Positions 34,241 through 42,344 of a DNA stretch of 64,000 bases are shown in pieces (position 1 is the first letter of the stretch; every line of letters starts with the position of its first letter). Location of the stretch: the NCBI GenBank assembly GCA_017417585.1, contig JAFPYX010000067.1, positions 1 through 64,000 on the forward strand. The letters run 5' to 3'. Source of the stretch: Victivallales bacterium. Its GTDB lineage: Bacteria; Verrucomicrobiota; Lentisphaeria; Oligosphaerales; Oligosphaeraceae. The position numbers and the translations under genes were made by a program. The notes beneath the pieces were generated by a model. The model was not told the origin of the DNA and searched no databases. It was given only the letters and a program-made list of their open reading frames with translations.

Positions 34241-36532
34241 ATGAAACAGTCCCTCTCCCCCATCCAGGAACACGGTGACGTGCGACGGTCGGGGTGGTGT
34301 GTGCGCTTCTGGCACTGTTTCCAGCCATGGAATCCAGTGGAGTCGACCGCACAGAAAACGGCTTCTTCCTTGACCAGCCATATCCGGATCGGGATTCTGA
34401 CGCGGTTTGCGTTTGTCACTTTGGCGCTGGTGGCGATGACGGTTACGCTGGGCCGCCATATCTACGGAATCCAGATTGAGAAGCACGATGATTTTGTCCA
34501 GGAGGCGCTTGCGTTGTGCCGCTGGAGCAAAATCCAGACCGCTCAGCGCGGCTCGATTTTCGACCGCAAGGGCTATCTCCTGGCGGGTGATGTGGCAACC
34601 AGCGATGTCTATGTCGAGGCGAAGCGGTTTTCCGCGCATCTGGACGAAGTGACACGTATCCTCGCCCGCAATCTTCATTTGGACGAGACCGCCCTGCGAG
34701 AAAGACTTCTGGAAACCACGAACTACGAGGCTCCTGTGATTCTGGAAGAGCATGCATCCGGGGGATTTGTGAACTCCAATGGACTGTGTTTCGTGCCAGG
34801 GGTCAAAGTCACGCAGAATTTCAATGCCGAGGAGGGGCAACCAGTGTCGTATCGGGTCACCTTCCACCCGTACACACTAGAGGAGACCACCCGGCGCCAA
34901 TCCATTCAGCAGCTCACGCAGATCTTTCAGCTGCGCGAAAGAGTGCTGAAGAACAAATGCGAACAGGCCCATGCGCGTGGGCGGGAAATCAATGTCGCCT
35001 CGAAGGTGCCGCGTGAGGATGCGGCGCGCATGATGGCGGAACTGGAGGAATACTGGGCCGGCGTCGAGGGTGGCAGGTCGTTTCAGGGAGTCCGAACCAA
35101 AGATTCCTGGATGCGAATTTATCCATTGGATTGCGAGTTGGCGAATCTGCTGGGCTACGTGAATGACGTCGAGGGGGATTACAGCAGCGTGTGCGGGTTG
35201 GCGAGCGAGGCGCTCCCTCCAGAGGCGCAATCCATAAAGGTGACCATTTCGCAGGGCATGACTGGAATCGAGAGCTTGATGGATGACTTTCTTCGCCCGA
35301 CCTACGGCAAATTCACCTACATGCATTATCGCGGGGGGCGGCCTGCGGAGGATGGCGTGAACTACCAGGTGCGTCCGGAGAATGGCGCGGATGTCTATCT
35401 GACGATAGAGGAGCCGGTCCAGCAGATCCTTGAGGAGGAGCTGGCGGCGGCCTGCGAGAAGCATGATCCGGACCATGCCTACGCCATCATGATGGAACCT
35501 TCGACCGGAGCCATCCTGGCGGTGGCGCAGTATCCGCAGTTCAACCCGAACGACCGCGGTACCTTCGCGCCTGAAAACACGCGAAACCACTTCATCGCGA
35601 TGAGCTATGAGCCGGGCTCCATCATGAAGCCGGTCAGCCTGTGCGCGGTGCTGGGTAGCCGGCAGGCGACATTGGACACTCCGATTGATTGTGAAAAGGG
35701 GGTTTGGAAATACTGCGGGATTCCCCTGCACGACTCCCATGCATGCGGAATGCTTACCTTTGCCGAAGTGATTCAGCAGTCCAGCAATATCGGAACGGCA
35801 AAATTTGCCGTGAATCTGGGGGGAGAGGCGATGTATCGTCATTTGCGCCAATTTGGTCTTGGCGAGCGAACCGGACTGGGGTTTTACCCGGAGGGCGAGG
35901 CCCCGACGGTCTTCCGGCGGGAAGACCGCGGGCGCTTTGCGGAATACCGCCATTGGGACAAGTTGAGCATCACGCGTTTCCCGATCGGCCAGGGGCTACG
36001 TGTCACTCCCATGCAGATACTCCAGATGTGGTCGGCGCTGGCCAACCGCGGGGTCATGATGCAGCCATATATCGTCGATCGCGTACGCCATGCCGATGGC
36101 CGGCTGGTTTGTTCGGTGCCAACCGTGAAGGGGCGTCCGATTTCACCGGAGGTCGCGGAGCAAATGACGGAGGCGCTGAAGCTGGTGACCGAGAAGGAAG
36201 GCACTGGCAGGCGCGCGGCCGTCCCCGGCTTTGCGGTTGCCGGCAAGACCGGCACTGCGCAGCTATGGATCAACGCCGACAAGGAAAAAGGGATTTTGGG
36301 ACACTACAGCACAAAGGAATACTTCGCGTCCTTCATTGGATTTGTTCCGGCGGATCAGCCGCGGTTCCTGTTGCTGGTCTCGATTGACAACCCCAAGCAG
36401 GGTGCCCATTCGGGCGGCGCCGCCGCGGCGCCAGTCTTTCAAAGAATTGCGGCCAGGACTCTGGAATATATGCAAGTCCCTGGCGACGCAGAATCCGCGC
36501 AGAAGCATACCATCGGCTCTGCGCAACGCTGA
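34241..36532 (+). CDS. ftsI: Peptidoglycan D,D-transpeptidase FtsI (PBP3)
   Basis: 763 aa from the ATG at 34241. A cytoplasmic N-terminus of about 50 residues precedes one transmembrane helix (about 53-75), then the pedestal domain and the transpeptidase. All three active-site motifs are visible: S460-IMK (EPGSIMKP), S514-SN, and K669-TG (AGKTGTAQ). It cross-links septal peptidoglycan in the periplasm. Longer than E. coli FtsI (588 aa), mainly in the pedestal. No PASTA domain. A frame extension upstream to 34163 starts at TTG and is not used. The cluster stops here: murE and other usual dcw genes do not follow. Confidence 0.94.
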   Translation: MKQSLSPIQEHGDVRRSGWCVRFWHCFQPWNPVESTAQKTASSLTSHIRIGILTRFAFVTLALVAMTVTLGRHIYGIQIEKHDDFVQEALALCRWSKIQTAQRGSIFDRKGYLLAGDVATSDVYVEAKRFSAHLDEVTRILARNLHLDETALRERLLETTNYEAPVILEEHASGGFVNSNGLCFVPGVKVTQNFNAEEGQPVSYRVTFHPYTLEETTRRQSIQQLTQIFQLRERVLKNKCEQAHARGREINVASKVPREDAARMMAELEEYWAGVEGGRSFQGVRTKDSWMRIYPLDCELANLLGYVNDVEGDYSSVCGLASEALPPEAQSIKVTISQGMTGIESLMDDFLRPTYGKFTYMHYRGGRPAEDGVNYQVRPENGADVYLTIEEPVQQILEEELAAACEKHDPDHAYAIMMEPSTGAILAVAQYPQFNPNDRGTFAPENTRNHFIAMSYEPGSIMKPVSLCAVLGSRQATLDTPIDCEKGVWKYCGIPLHDSHACGMLTFAEVIQQSSNIGTAKFAVNLGGEAMYRHLRQFGLGERTGLGFYPEGEAPTVFRREDRGRFAEYRHWDKLSITRFPIGQGLRVTPMQILQMWSALANRGVMMQPYIVDRVRHADGRLVCSVPTVKGRPISPEVAEQMTEALKLVTEKEGTGRRAAVPGFAVAGKTGTAQLWINADKEKGILGHYSTKEYFASFIGFVPADQPRFLLLVSIDNPKQGAHSGGAAAAPVFQRIAARTLEYMQVPGDAESAQKHTIGSAQR

Positions 36533-36670
36533 GGAGTCCAGGCTGGACTCGGCGGAGCTGATATCGTTGCAGACGCCGGTCCTGACGGGACATCCCGGCC
36601 ATCAGGCGACCAGGGACTTCAGGCGTAGGTGACCGCCCTGATATTGGTCTTTCGGAAGCCCCCCTCCAAA

Positions 36671-36701
36671 GGCTCCGGCAAACCTTATCCTTGCCGGAGC
36701 C
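36671..36701. terminator. Convergent-gene hairpin (possible bidirectional terminator)
   Basis: A perfect 11-bp stem GGCTCCGGCAA/TTGCCGGAGCC with a 9-base loop lies between the converging ftsI and antiporter genes. T-tracts are poor on both sides, so termination efficiency is uncertain. The position is typical of a shared terminator. Confidence 0.6.
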
Positions 36702-36734
36702 GATATTATGCTAGGGTAAAAGCCCGCTGCGTCG

Positions 36735-38093
36735 TCACAGCACCGCGCCTTCCTCCTCGTTTTCGGTGGGGACCTGGTAGGCATCGACCTTGGTTTCCTG
36801 TTCGAACTTCAGGTCGTAGTGGCGGATGATTCCGCGCACGATGAGGGGGATGGGCAGGGTGGTGACGATGGAGAGGATGATGATGGCGTTGAAGAAGTTG
36901 TTGTCCAGCATCTCCAGGCTCTTACCGATGGCGGCCGCCGCCAGAGTCGCGGAGAGTTGCGGGACCGTCATGAAGCCCGCGCAGAGCCCCTCGGCGTTTC
37001 GGAAGCCGGTGAGTCTCAGTGAGAGCCAACCGGAGAAGATCTTCGAGGAAATCAGTCCGATGACGGTCAGGAGGATGATTTGGAGGTTGCTGATGGAAAC
37101 GAAGGCGGAGAAGTCGGTGTCCATTCCGATGGAGATGAACAGGAAAGGAATCAGCAGACCATAGCCGATGCCCTCGAACTTATAGAATACGGCGACGGGG
37201 ATGCCTTCCTTGTGCATCAGGGGCGAGAGCGCCAGTCCCGCAATGAAAGCGCCGACGATGAGGTTGATGCCGACGAACTCCCCGGCCAGCACGGTCACCA
37301 GGATGGTCAGCAGCAGGAAAGTCACCAGCAGGTCGATGTTTGACTCCAGGCGTTTGACCATTCGCTTGCCGATTTTATTGACGATGGAAATGGAGATTAC
37401 AATGAAGAGGATCACGACGATTAGGAACATCGGCGTGAACCAGTGGCCGAATAGTCCGGGGTCCAGGGAATTGAAAATGGACAAGCCCCCGCTTGCCGCA
37501 GTACCCAGCTGAGTGCGGCGGATCTGGACGGCCACGGCCAGGAGGATGATACTGGCGATGTCCGTGATGACCGTCGAGATGAGCACCGCCGCGCCGAAGC
37601 GCGTCTTGGTAAGGCCGAGTTCTCGGATGACGGGAAAGACGATGCCTACGGAGTGTGAGGCGAAGAGCGATGCATAGAGGAGTTTTCCGGCAAAATCTCC
37701 TGGCCGGAAATAGTGATAGACCAGAAAGCCGGTGATGGCGGGTAGCGCGAAGGTGAGGATGCTCAGGGCGGCGACGGGCTTCCGTGCCGTTCGGATGAGT
37801 TTGAAGTCCGCTTCCATTCCGGCCAGCGCCATCAGGAATACGAGGCCGAGCGATCCCAGTTCGTCGATCAGCACGGTGAAAGTCGCTTCAGCAAACTGGG
37901 CGGAGCCGTCCAGCCATCCTGCTAAAAACTTGGCGAGGTAATGGACCAGGTTGCATCCGGACGGCCCCACCACCATCCCTACAACAAGCAGCGCGATGAC
38001 ACTGGGGATTCCCAGACGCCGCAACGCCAATGGCACCAGTGTGATCAATGCGATGAAGATAATGAAGAGGATGAGGAAAATCGGTGAGTTCAT
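36735..38093 (-). CDS. Cation:proton antiporter, CPA2 (Kef/NhaS-like)
   Basis: 452 aa, hydrophobic throughout with about 12-13 helices. It shows the Na+/H+ exchanger core, including ALRRLGIPSVIALLVVGMVVGP in the first helices and the paired-aspartate-type segment ISTVITDIASIILLAVAVQIR. The soluble tail after residue 425 is short and lacks a TrkA-N (RCK) domain, unlike KefB/KefC. It exchanges Na+ or K+ for protons across the inner membrane; ion choice is not readable. Convergent with ftsI, probably monocistronic. Confidence 0.9.
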   Translation of the reverse strand: MNSPIFLILFIIFIALITLVPLALRRLGIPSVIALLVVGMVVGPSGCNLVHYLAKFLAGWLDGSAQFAEATFTVLIDELGSLGLVFLMALAGMEADFKLIRTARKPVAALSILTFALPAITGFLVYHYFRPGDFAGKLLYASLFASHSVGIVFPVIRELGLTKTRFGAAVLISTVITDIASIILLAVAVQIRRTQLGTAASGGLSIFNSLDPGLFGHWFTPMFLIVVILFIVISISIVNKIGKRMVKRLESNIDLLVTFLLLTILVTVLAGEFVGINLIVGAFIAGLALSPLMHKEGIPVAVFYKFEGIGYGLLIPFLFISIGMDTDFSAFVSISNLQIILLTVIGLISSKIFSGWLSLRLTGFRNAEGLCAGFMTVPQLSATLAAAAIGKSLEMLDNNFFNAIIILSIVTTLPIPLIVRGIIRHYDLKFEQETKVDAYQVPTENEEEGAVL

Positions 38094-38482
38094 CGTCGGG
38101 GTCTCGGAGAACGGGAACGGTCAGCGAATGAAACACGGTTTTTCATAAAATACTTCTTCAAAATGCCATTTCAAACCACGAGGCAAATTCGGTGGGGATA
38201 TTTCGGGAATTATATCGCTAACTTGCCTGGTTTCTGGAAGATTTCTGGAACGCATGAGACTCGTGGGGCAGGCGGGACAAGGGGGATGAAAAACATCGTC
38301 CCATCCGCCTCATGTGTCCCCTTCGTTTCATTTATCCAATTGGGCAAGTTAGAGATAGGGGAGTGTTCAAAACGCATCAACTCTTGCCTGTTTTGCGGGA
38401 AGTTTTGAAATTGCCTCTTCGGAAAAACTGTACAAACCAGAATAAATTATGTCGGTTCCCATTTTGTTAACCACTTTGGCCT
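38094..38482. other. Intergenic region with dispersed repeat
   Basis: No gene is supported. It contains repeat copy B (38206-38250) and GTCCCA/TGTCCCC words related to the repeats at 0.3 and 31.4-31.8 kb. Confidence 0.6.
38206..38250 (+). repeat. Dispersed intergenic repeat, copy B
   Basis: Matches 302-346 with only a few substitutions over 45 bases (TTATATCGCTAACTTGCC, TGGTTTCTGGAAG, ATTTCTGG). Both copies lie in non-coding spacers in the same orientation. Confidence 0.7.
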
Positions 38483-38908
38483 ATGGATGTCATTTACCGC
38501 TTGGAGAAAAAGCTCCCGCTGGAGGAGGTGATGGAGCTGTACCGTATCGCCGGATGGCTGGATGAAACCGCCCAACCGGCGTTGCTGGAGAAGATGCTGG
38601 AGGGGTCATTCGCCGTACAGGCGGCCTTTGACGCGGATTCGGGGCGGCTCATCGGCATGATGCGGGCGCTCTCGGATGGCGTCAGCGATGCATATCTGCT
38701 GGACCTGGTGGTGTCGCCCGAGGCGCGGCGACAGGGCATCGGGCGGGAGATTGTCGAACGCCTCGCGAAGCATCTGGCGTCGCTGGGGGTGGACTGGATT
38801 GTCTGCATCGGCGCACCCGGGACCAAAGCGTTCTACGACACGACCAACGGAAAGGCAATGGAAGGCTTTGTACCTTGGAGATTTGAAAATCCCCAAGACA
38901 ATTCTTGA
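38483..38908 (+). CDS. GNAT-family N-acetyltransferase
   Basis: 141 aa. The GNAT fold is shown by the strand DAYLLDLVVSPE followed by the acetyl-CoA pyrophosphate loop RRQGIGRE (residues about 82-89) and the C-terminal GAPGTKAFYDTTNGKAMEGFV segment. It transfers an acetyl group from acetyl-CoA to an amine; the substrate is unknown. No SD is visible. DUF2156 follows after 15 bases, so the pair is likely co-transcribed. A single-domain form of the size usual for the family. Confidence 0.87.
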   Translation: MDVIYRLEKKLPLEEVMELYRIAGWLDETAQPALLEKMLEGSFAVQAAFDADSGRLIGMMRALSDGVSDAYLLDLVVSPEARRQGIGREIVERLAKHLASLGVDWIVCIGAPGTKAFYDTTNGKAMEGFVPWRFENPQDNS

Positions 38909-38923
38909 CAGGGAATGACAATT

Positions 38924-39844
38924 ATGCCGCAAATCTTTGATTCTTTCCAACCGCTGACTTTGGTAGATGTCCCGCAACTGGCCAAGTTTCTGCGTGCCTC
39001 CAAGGAGCGCAGCTGCGAGTTCTCCATCGCGAACCTCTATCTGTGGAGTTTCTCATATCATGTTCGCTGGATGGTATTTAATAATCGGCTCTATCTGCAT
39101 ACGGAAAACTGCGAGGAACCCGAGGACGCGCTGATGGTCGTGGTTCCTGAAGAGGTCCCCGACCCGCCCGCCGAGGAACTCGTGGCTTTCTCCGAAGAAA
39201 TGCAGAGGAAGGGTCATTCTGGACGGGTCCAGCAACTCCGAGTGGATTTTATCCAGAATTGTCCAGAATTGTCCAAATGGTTTGATGTCAGGTTAATGGA
39301 TGAGGAAGTCGCGGAATACATCTACCGTCTGGATAATTTGGCGACGCTCTCGGGCGAGCGATATTCCAAGAAGCGCAACCTCATCAAGCAGTTTGTGCGT
39401 AATTTACCGATGGCGTCGAGCCGACCGTTGTGCGATGCCGACCTGCCGGCGGTTCTAGCGATGTCCGAGGAGTGGCTGGACGGTCATCCGGAGCGAGGTT
39501 CCCGCCATCTACAGGAGGAACTCATCGCATTGCGGCATCTGCAGGATGCCCCGCTGGAGTACTTTGGCCTGGTGGGGCAGGGCATCTTCCTGGAGGACAG
39601 GCTCATCGCATACGAATTCTGCAGCCCTGTCGCCGGGGGGATGTGGACGGAGCATTTCGAGAAGGCGCTGAAGGACTACAACGGCGCGGCGCAGGCGTTG
39701 AATCAATTCAGCGCTCAGGCTTTGCAAGGACGGTGCGAGTGGTTGAACCGGGAGCAGGACCTCGGTTCGCCGGGGCTACGCCAGGCCAAGCAGTCCTACC
39801 ATCCGGAATACCTCCTGCGCAACTACGATTTGTTTCCAAGGTAG
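38924..39844 (+). CDS. DUF2156 family protein (LPG-synthase C-terminal-like)
   Basis: 306 aa from the ATG at 38924, which has the SD CAGGGA nine bases ahead; an ATG three codons earlier is less well placed. The sequence matches DUF2156, a double-GNAT fold related to the catalytic domain of lysyl-phosphatidylglycerol synthase (FSIANLYLWSFSYH at the N-terminus, KKRNLIKQFVRN in the middle). No membrane flippase domain is present. Likely transfers an aminoacyl or acyl group; the acceptor is unknown. A 10-bp tandem repeat (CCAGAATTGT twice) occurs inside the gene at 39253. Confidence 0.88.
   Translation: MPQIFDSFQPLTLVDVPQLAKFLRASKERSCEFSIANLYLWSFSYHVRWMVFNNRLYLHTENCEEPEDALMVVVPEEVPDPPAEELVAFSEEMQRKGHSGRVQQLRVDFIQNCPELSKWFDVRLMDEEVAEYIYRLDNLATLSGERYSKKRNLIKQFVRNLPMASSRPLCDADLPAVLAMSEEWLDGHPERGSRHLQEELIALRHLQDAPLEYFGLVGQGIFLEDRLIAYEFCSPVAGGMWTEHFEKALKDYNGAAQALNQFSAQALQGRCEWLNREQDLGSPGLRQAKQSYHPEYLLRNYDLFPR
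39253..39272 (+). repeat. Decamer tandem repeat inside DUF2156 gene
   Basis: CCAGAATTGT is present twice in tandem, followed by CCAAATGG. The same ATTGTCCA-type decamer pair recurs in two other coding regions (52538-52559 and 57741-57760). Confidence 0.6.
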
Positions 39845-39850
39845 GCGGAT

Positions 39851-40777
39851 ATGTTTATTTTGGGTGTCATCTGCCTGGTTGCCACGGGACTTTTCTGGGT
39901 TCTCCTGGGAGCCATTGTCGGGGCGGTGGAACGGCGCGGTCTCTCGACCGCGCTGCTGATGCTCCTGCTGGCGTCGGGCATGGTGGCGATTTGCGGGTGT
40001 GTTGTGGTAGCGTTGCCTGCCTCGACGCTACCGCCACGACAGTATGCGCTGGCAGCAGCGAGCCTTTTTTGCGCCGGGTTCTTCGACTACATGCTTTTCC
40101 TGACGATGGGGCGGGCGATGCGCAATGGTCCCAACGGCATAGTCTGGACCGTCGCGCAGTCCGGGGTGATCTTTCCGTTTCTCTTCGGGGTGTTCTTCTA
40201 TTCTGTGCCAGTGACCTTGGTGCGTGGGCTGGGGATGGGCGCCGTGCTGGCGGCGCTGGCATGCAATGGCCTGTCGAAACGAATTGGCGAAATCCCCGGA
40301 AGTAATTCTAGTGCGGGGAATTGGCGTTTCTGGATGTTTCTGGCCTTCCTGTCGGCGGGCGGGAACCAGGTGTTCACCAACTGGCCGAGCTACTACGAGG
40401 GCATCCGCGACGGCTTCAGCGCCTACTCGCGGACCTTCTGGCTGTACGCGGGATATCTCGCCGGATTTGCATTCTCCGAAAACCGACGGCTCTTCCAACG
40501 CAGTTACTGGCGGCAGTTTGGCGACCGCCAACTGTGGTGCTTCGCGGGTCTGTGGATTGTAGGGACGCTTGTGGTCAATTTCTGGCTGACATTCCGCGGC
40601 ATTGACCTGGTGACAGCCCATGGGCTGGGAGCCATCTGCTATCCGGTGATGGTTTGCTCGTGCCTGGTGGGCTTTCCTGTATATTCCACGCTGGCGTTGC
40701 GCGAACGTTGCACTTTCCTTCAATGGGCCGCCTTGACCATCGGCGTGGTTGGAATCGTGATGATTTCCGTGGAATAG
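39851..40777 (+). CDS. DMT-superfamily transporter (EamA-like)
   Basis: 308 aa with about ten predicted transmembrane helices in two halves, the layout of drug/metabolite transporters. The motif AIVGAVERRG and the end helix WAALTIGVVGIVMISV are consistent with this. A putative exporter of amino acids or metabolites; substrate unknown. It starts six bases after the DUF2156 stop, so GNAT, DUF2156 and this gene form an operon. It converges with the TetR gene (4-base gap), leaving no room for a separate terminator. Confidence 0.8.
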   Translation: MFILGVICLVATGLFWVLLGAIVGAVERRGLSTALLMLLLASGMVAICGCVVVALPASTLPPRQYALAAASLFCAGFFDYMLFLTMGRAMRNGPNGIVWTVAQSGVIFPFLFGVFFYSVPVTLVRGLGMGAVLAALACNGLSKRIGEIPGSNSSAGNWRFWMFLAFLSAGGNQVFTNWPSYYEGIRDGFSAYSRTFWLYAGYLAGFAFSENRRLFQRSYWRQFGDRQLWCFAGLWIVGTLVVNFWLTFRGIDLVTAHGLGAICYPVMVCSCLVGFPVYSTLALRERCTFLQWAALTIGVVGIVMISVE

Positions 40778-40781
40778 GATG

Positions 40782-41390
40782 CTATTTTAGGGATGTCATC
40801 TTCAGGCTATATAGCACCAAATCGATATTGCGTTTGATTTGCTCCATGTCGGCGGTCTGGGTTACGACGCTTTCCAGAGCGGCGGCTTCCAGATGCTGGA
40901 AGAGGATGTCGCCGACCATGTTGCAATTCACTTGCTGGAATTCTCCTGAGTGGGTCCCCTCGCGAACCAGATCGGCCAGGGTTCTGCGAAGCATCACGGT
41001 GTGTCGTTCGACACGATGTTGGACATTTTCTCCATTTCGTTGCTGGTCGATAAGGTATTCGGTGATGGCGCTGAGCAGTCCTAGGTTCGACTGCATGATG
41101 TCCAGCACCTGTCCCGTGAACTGCAGCAACTTGTCGGATGCCGTGAGGTCCGGATGGGCTTCGACAAATGCCCGGAATTCGGTGCCGATCTCGATGGCGA
41201 TGCTGGAGATGACGTCATCGAATACCTCGCGCTTGTTGTGGTAGTAGCGGTAGATGACAGTGCGGCTCAGACCACAGTGACGCGCCAGTTGATGGAGGGT
41301 GACCTCCGAATAGCCAAGCTCGCTGAACAAGGAACGGGCGCGGGAAAGAATGAGCTTGTTGCGTTGGACGTGGTCGATGCTCGGCTTCAT
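40782..41390 (-). CDS. TetR-family transcriptional regulator
   Basis: 202 aa. The N-terminal helix-turn-helix is clear: LFSELGYSEVTLHQLARHCGLSRTVIYRYYHNKREVF (residues about 18-55). The C-terminal helical domain presumably binds an inducer and dimerises; its ligand cannot be told. It is divergent from the hsp20 gene (281-base spacer) and convergent with the EamA-type transporter. A TetR beside a transporter often controls efflux, so the transporter is a plausible target, but no operator was identified. Confidence 0.92.
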   Translation of the reverse strand: MKPSIDHVQRNKLILSRARSLFSELGYSEVTLHQLARHCGLSRTVIYRYYHNKREVFDDVISSIAIEIGTEFRAFVEAHPDLTASDKLLQFTGQVLDIMQSNLGLLSAITEYLIDQQRNGENVQHRVERHTVMLRRTLADLVREGTHSGEFQQVNCNMVGDILFQHLEAAALESVVTQTADMEQIKRNIDLVLYSLKMTSLK

Positions 41391-41558
41391 CTAATTGAGG
41401 GAAAAAGAAAAGTGGTGGAAAAGAGGAGATGACTTTACAATAATCCACATGGACAACTTTTCCCAAGGAATGCGACAATTTGTTCGCGGAAAAACACATT
41501 GCGGGACAAATTGGCGCACTTGGAATCCGCTCCGCTGCTGTTTCCTCCTGGAATGAAA

Positions 41559-41576
41559 TTGGCACGCAGTATGCTA
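41559..41576 (+). promoter_or_regulatory. Putative sigma-54 promoter for hsp20
   Basis: TTGGCACG followed by CAGTATGCT gives the invariant GG-N10-GC spacing of a -24/-12 promoter, close to the consensus TGGCACG-N4-TTGCW. It lies about 96 bases before the Hsp20 start. No enhancer-binding regulator is seen nearby, so this is an inference from pattern only. Confidence 0.45.
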
Positions 41577-41671
41577 ATATCCCTGATGTGGTTCTCAACC
41601 ATTCGAGATTCTTCGGATGAAGCAATCAATGCAAACCGCTCGAAAGGGCATAAAATGAGGAGGAAAATACA

Positions 41672-42112
41672 ATGAACGATTACAACAAGAACTATCTGAC
41701 CCATCACGACACTCTTGACGATGTTTTCCAGAATCTGTTCGGCTGGCCGGTGATTCCGCTGGTCACCCGTCGCCAGAACGGTGCGCCGGCCACCTGCGGG
41801 ACCTGCCAGAATGCCGCCAAGGGCTTCCGCAAGACCAAAGCCGGCAACTTCCTGTTGCAAGTCGCCGTGCCAGGCATCAAGACCAAGGACCTCACAATCG
41901 ACCTGAAAGACGGCGAGGTGAAGATCAAGGGCGAGACCAAGGTGGAGGAGGACGAAGAGGCCTTCTTCAATTCCATCGAGGCGGTCTATGCGTTGCCGGA
42001 GGAGGCCGATCCCGCCACGGTCAAGGCGAAACTGGCCGACGGCGTGCTGAATGTCCAGGTCGCGCCCAAGGCCCATCAGGAGTCGGCGGTGACTCGGATT
42101 GCCATCGAGTAA
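41672..42112 (+). CDS. Small heat-shock protein, Hsp20/alpha-crystallin family
   Basis: 146 aa. The alpha-crystallin domain spans about residues 52-142 (FLLQVAVPGIKTKDLTIDLKDGEVKIKGE and AKLADGVLNVQVAPK, the latter matching the A-x-x-x-n-GvL motif). A short C-terminal tail ends TRIAIE with an I-x-I-like element. These ATP-independent chaperones hold unfolding proteins as large oligomers in the cytoplasm. A strong SD (GAGGAGG) precedes the ATG by ten bases. A putative sigma-54 promoter lies upstream and a strong terminator downstream, so the gene is probably monocistronic. Confidence 0.93.
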   Translation: MNDYNKNYLTHHDTLDDVFQNLFGWPVIPLVTRRQNGAPATCGTCQNAAKGFRKTKAGNFLLQVAVPGIKTKDLTIDLKDGEVKIKGETKVEEDEEAFFNSIEAVYALPEEADPATVKAKLADGVLNVQVAPKAHQESAVTRIAIE

Positions 42113-42147
42113 TCTGGTCCAACCTGTTTAGCCACTAAAAGCCCAGG

Positions 42148-42193
42148 CCTCCCCAGCCGGATTCCTTTTCCGGTGGGGGAGGTTTGTTTTTTT
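42148..42193 (+). terminator. Strong rho-independent terminator after hsp20
   Basis: CCTCCCC (42148-42154) pairs with GGGGAGG (42176-42182), with an inner CCGG/CCGG pairing, and is followed by TTTGTTTTTTT. It ends the hsp20 transcript 35 bases after the stop. Confidence 0.85.
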
Positions 42194-42200
42194 ATCGTGT

Positions 42201-42281
42201 CTAGCCGATCTAGCCGGACTAGCCGATCTAGGCGATCTAGCCGATCTAGCCGGACTAGCCGATCTGGCCGGTCTGGCCCGG
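42201..42281 (+). repeat. Nonamer tandem repeat (CTAGCCGAT) before obg
   Basis: Nine units of nine bases with consensus CTAGCCGAT or CTAGCCGGA run without interruption; the last two decay to CTGGCC. The block lies between the hsp20 terminator and the obg promoter region. A similar CTAG-starting nonamer array is found in the coding sequence of the helicase at about 55.1-55.2 kb. Confidence 0.85.
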
Positions 42282-42320
42282 CGGCATGTTCTTTTCCAAG
42301 TCAAGCGTAGCACCTTTTTA

Positions 42321-42326
42321 TATAAT
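42321..42326 (+). promoter_or_regulatory. Consensus -10 element before obg
   Basis: An exact TATAAT lies 19 bases before the Obg ATG; no good -35 is present, and the nonamer array occupies the DNA upstream. If used, the leader would be only about 12 bases long. Confidence 0.35.
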
Positions 42327-42344
42327 AAGGAGTATATTAAGGCC

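Noticed and set aside
42201..42281. CTAGCCGAT array as a possible CRISPR
   Set aside because: Nine-base units are adjacent without spacers, so this is a minisatellite, not a CRISPR array.
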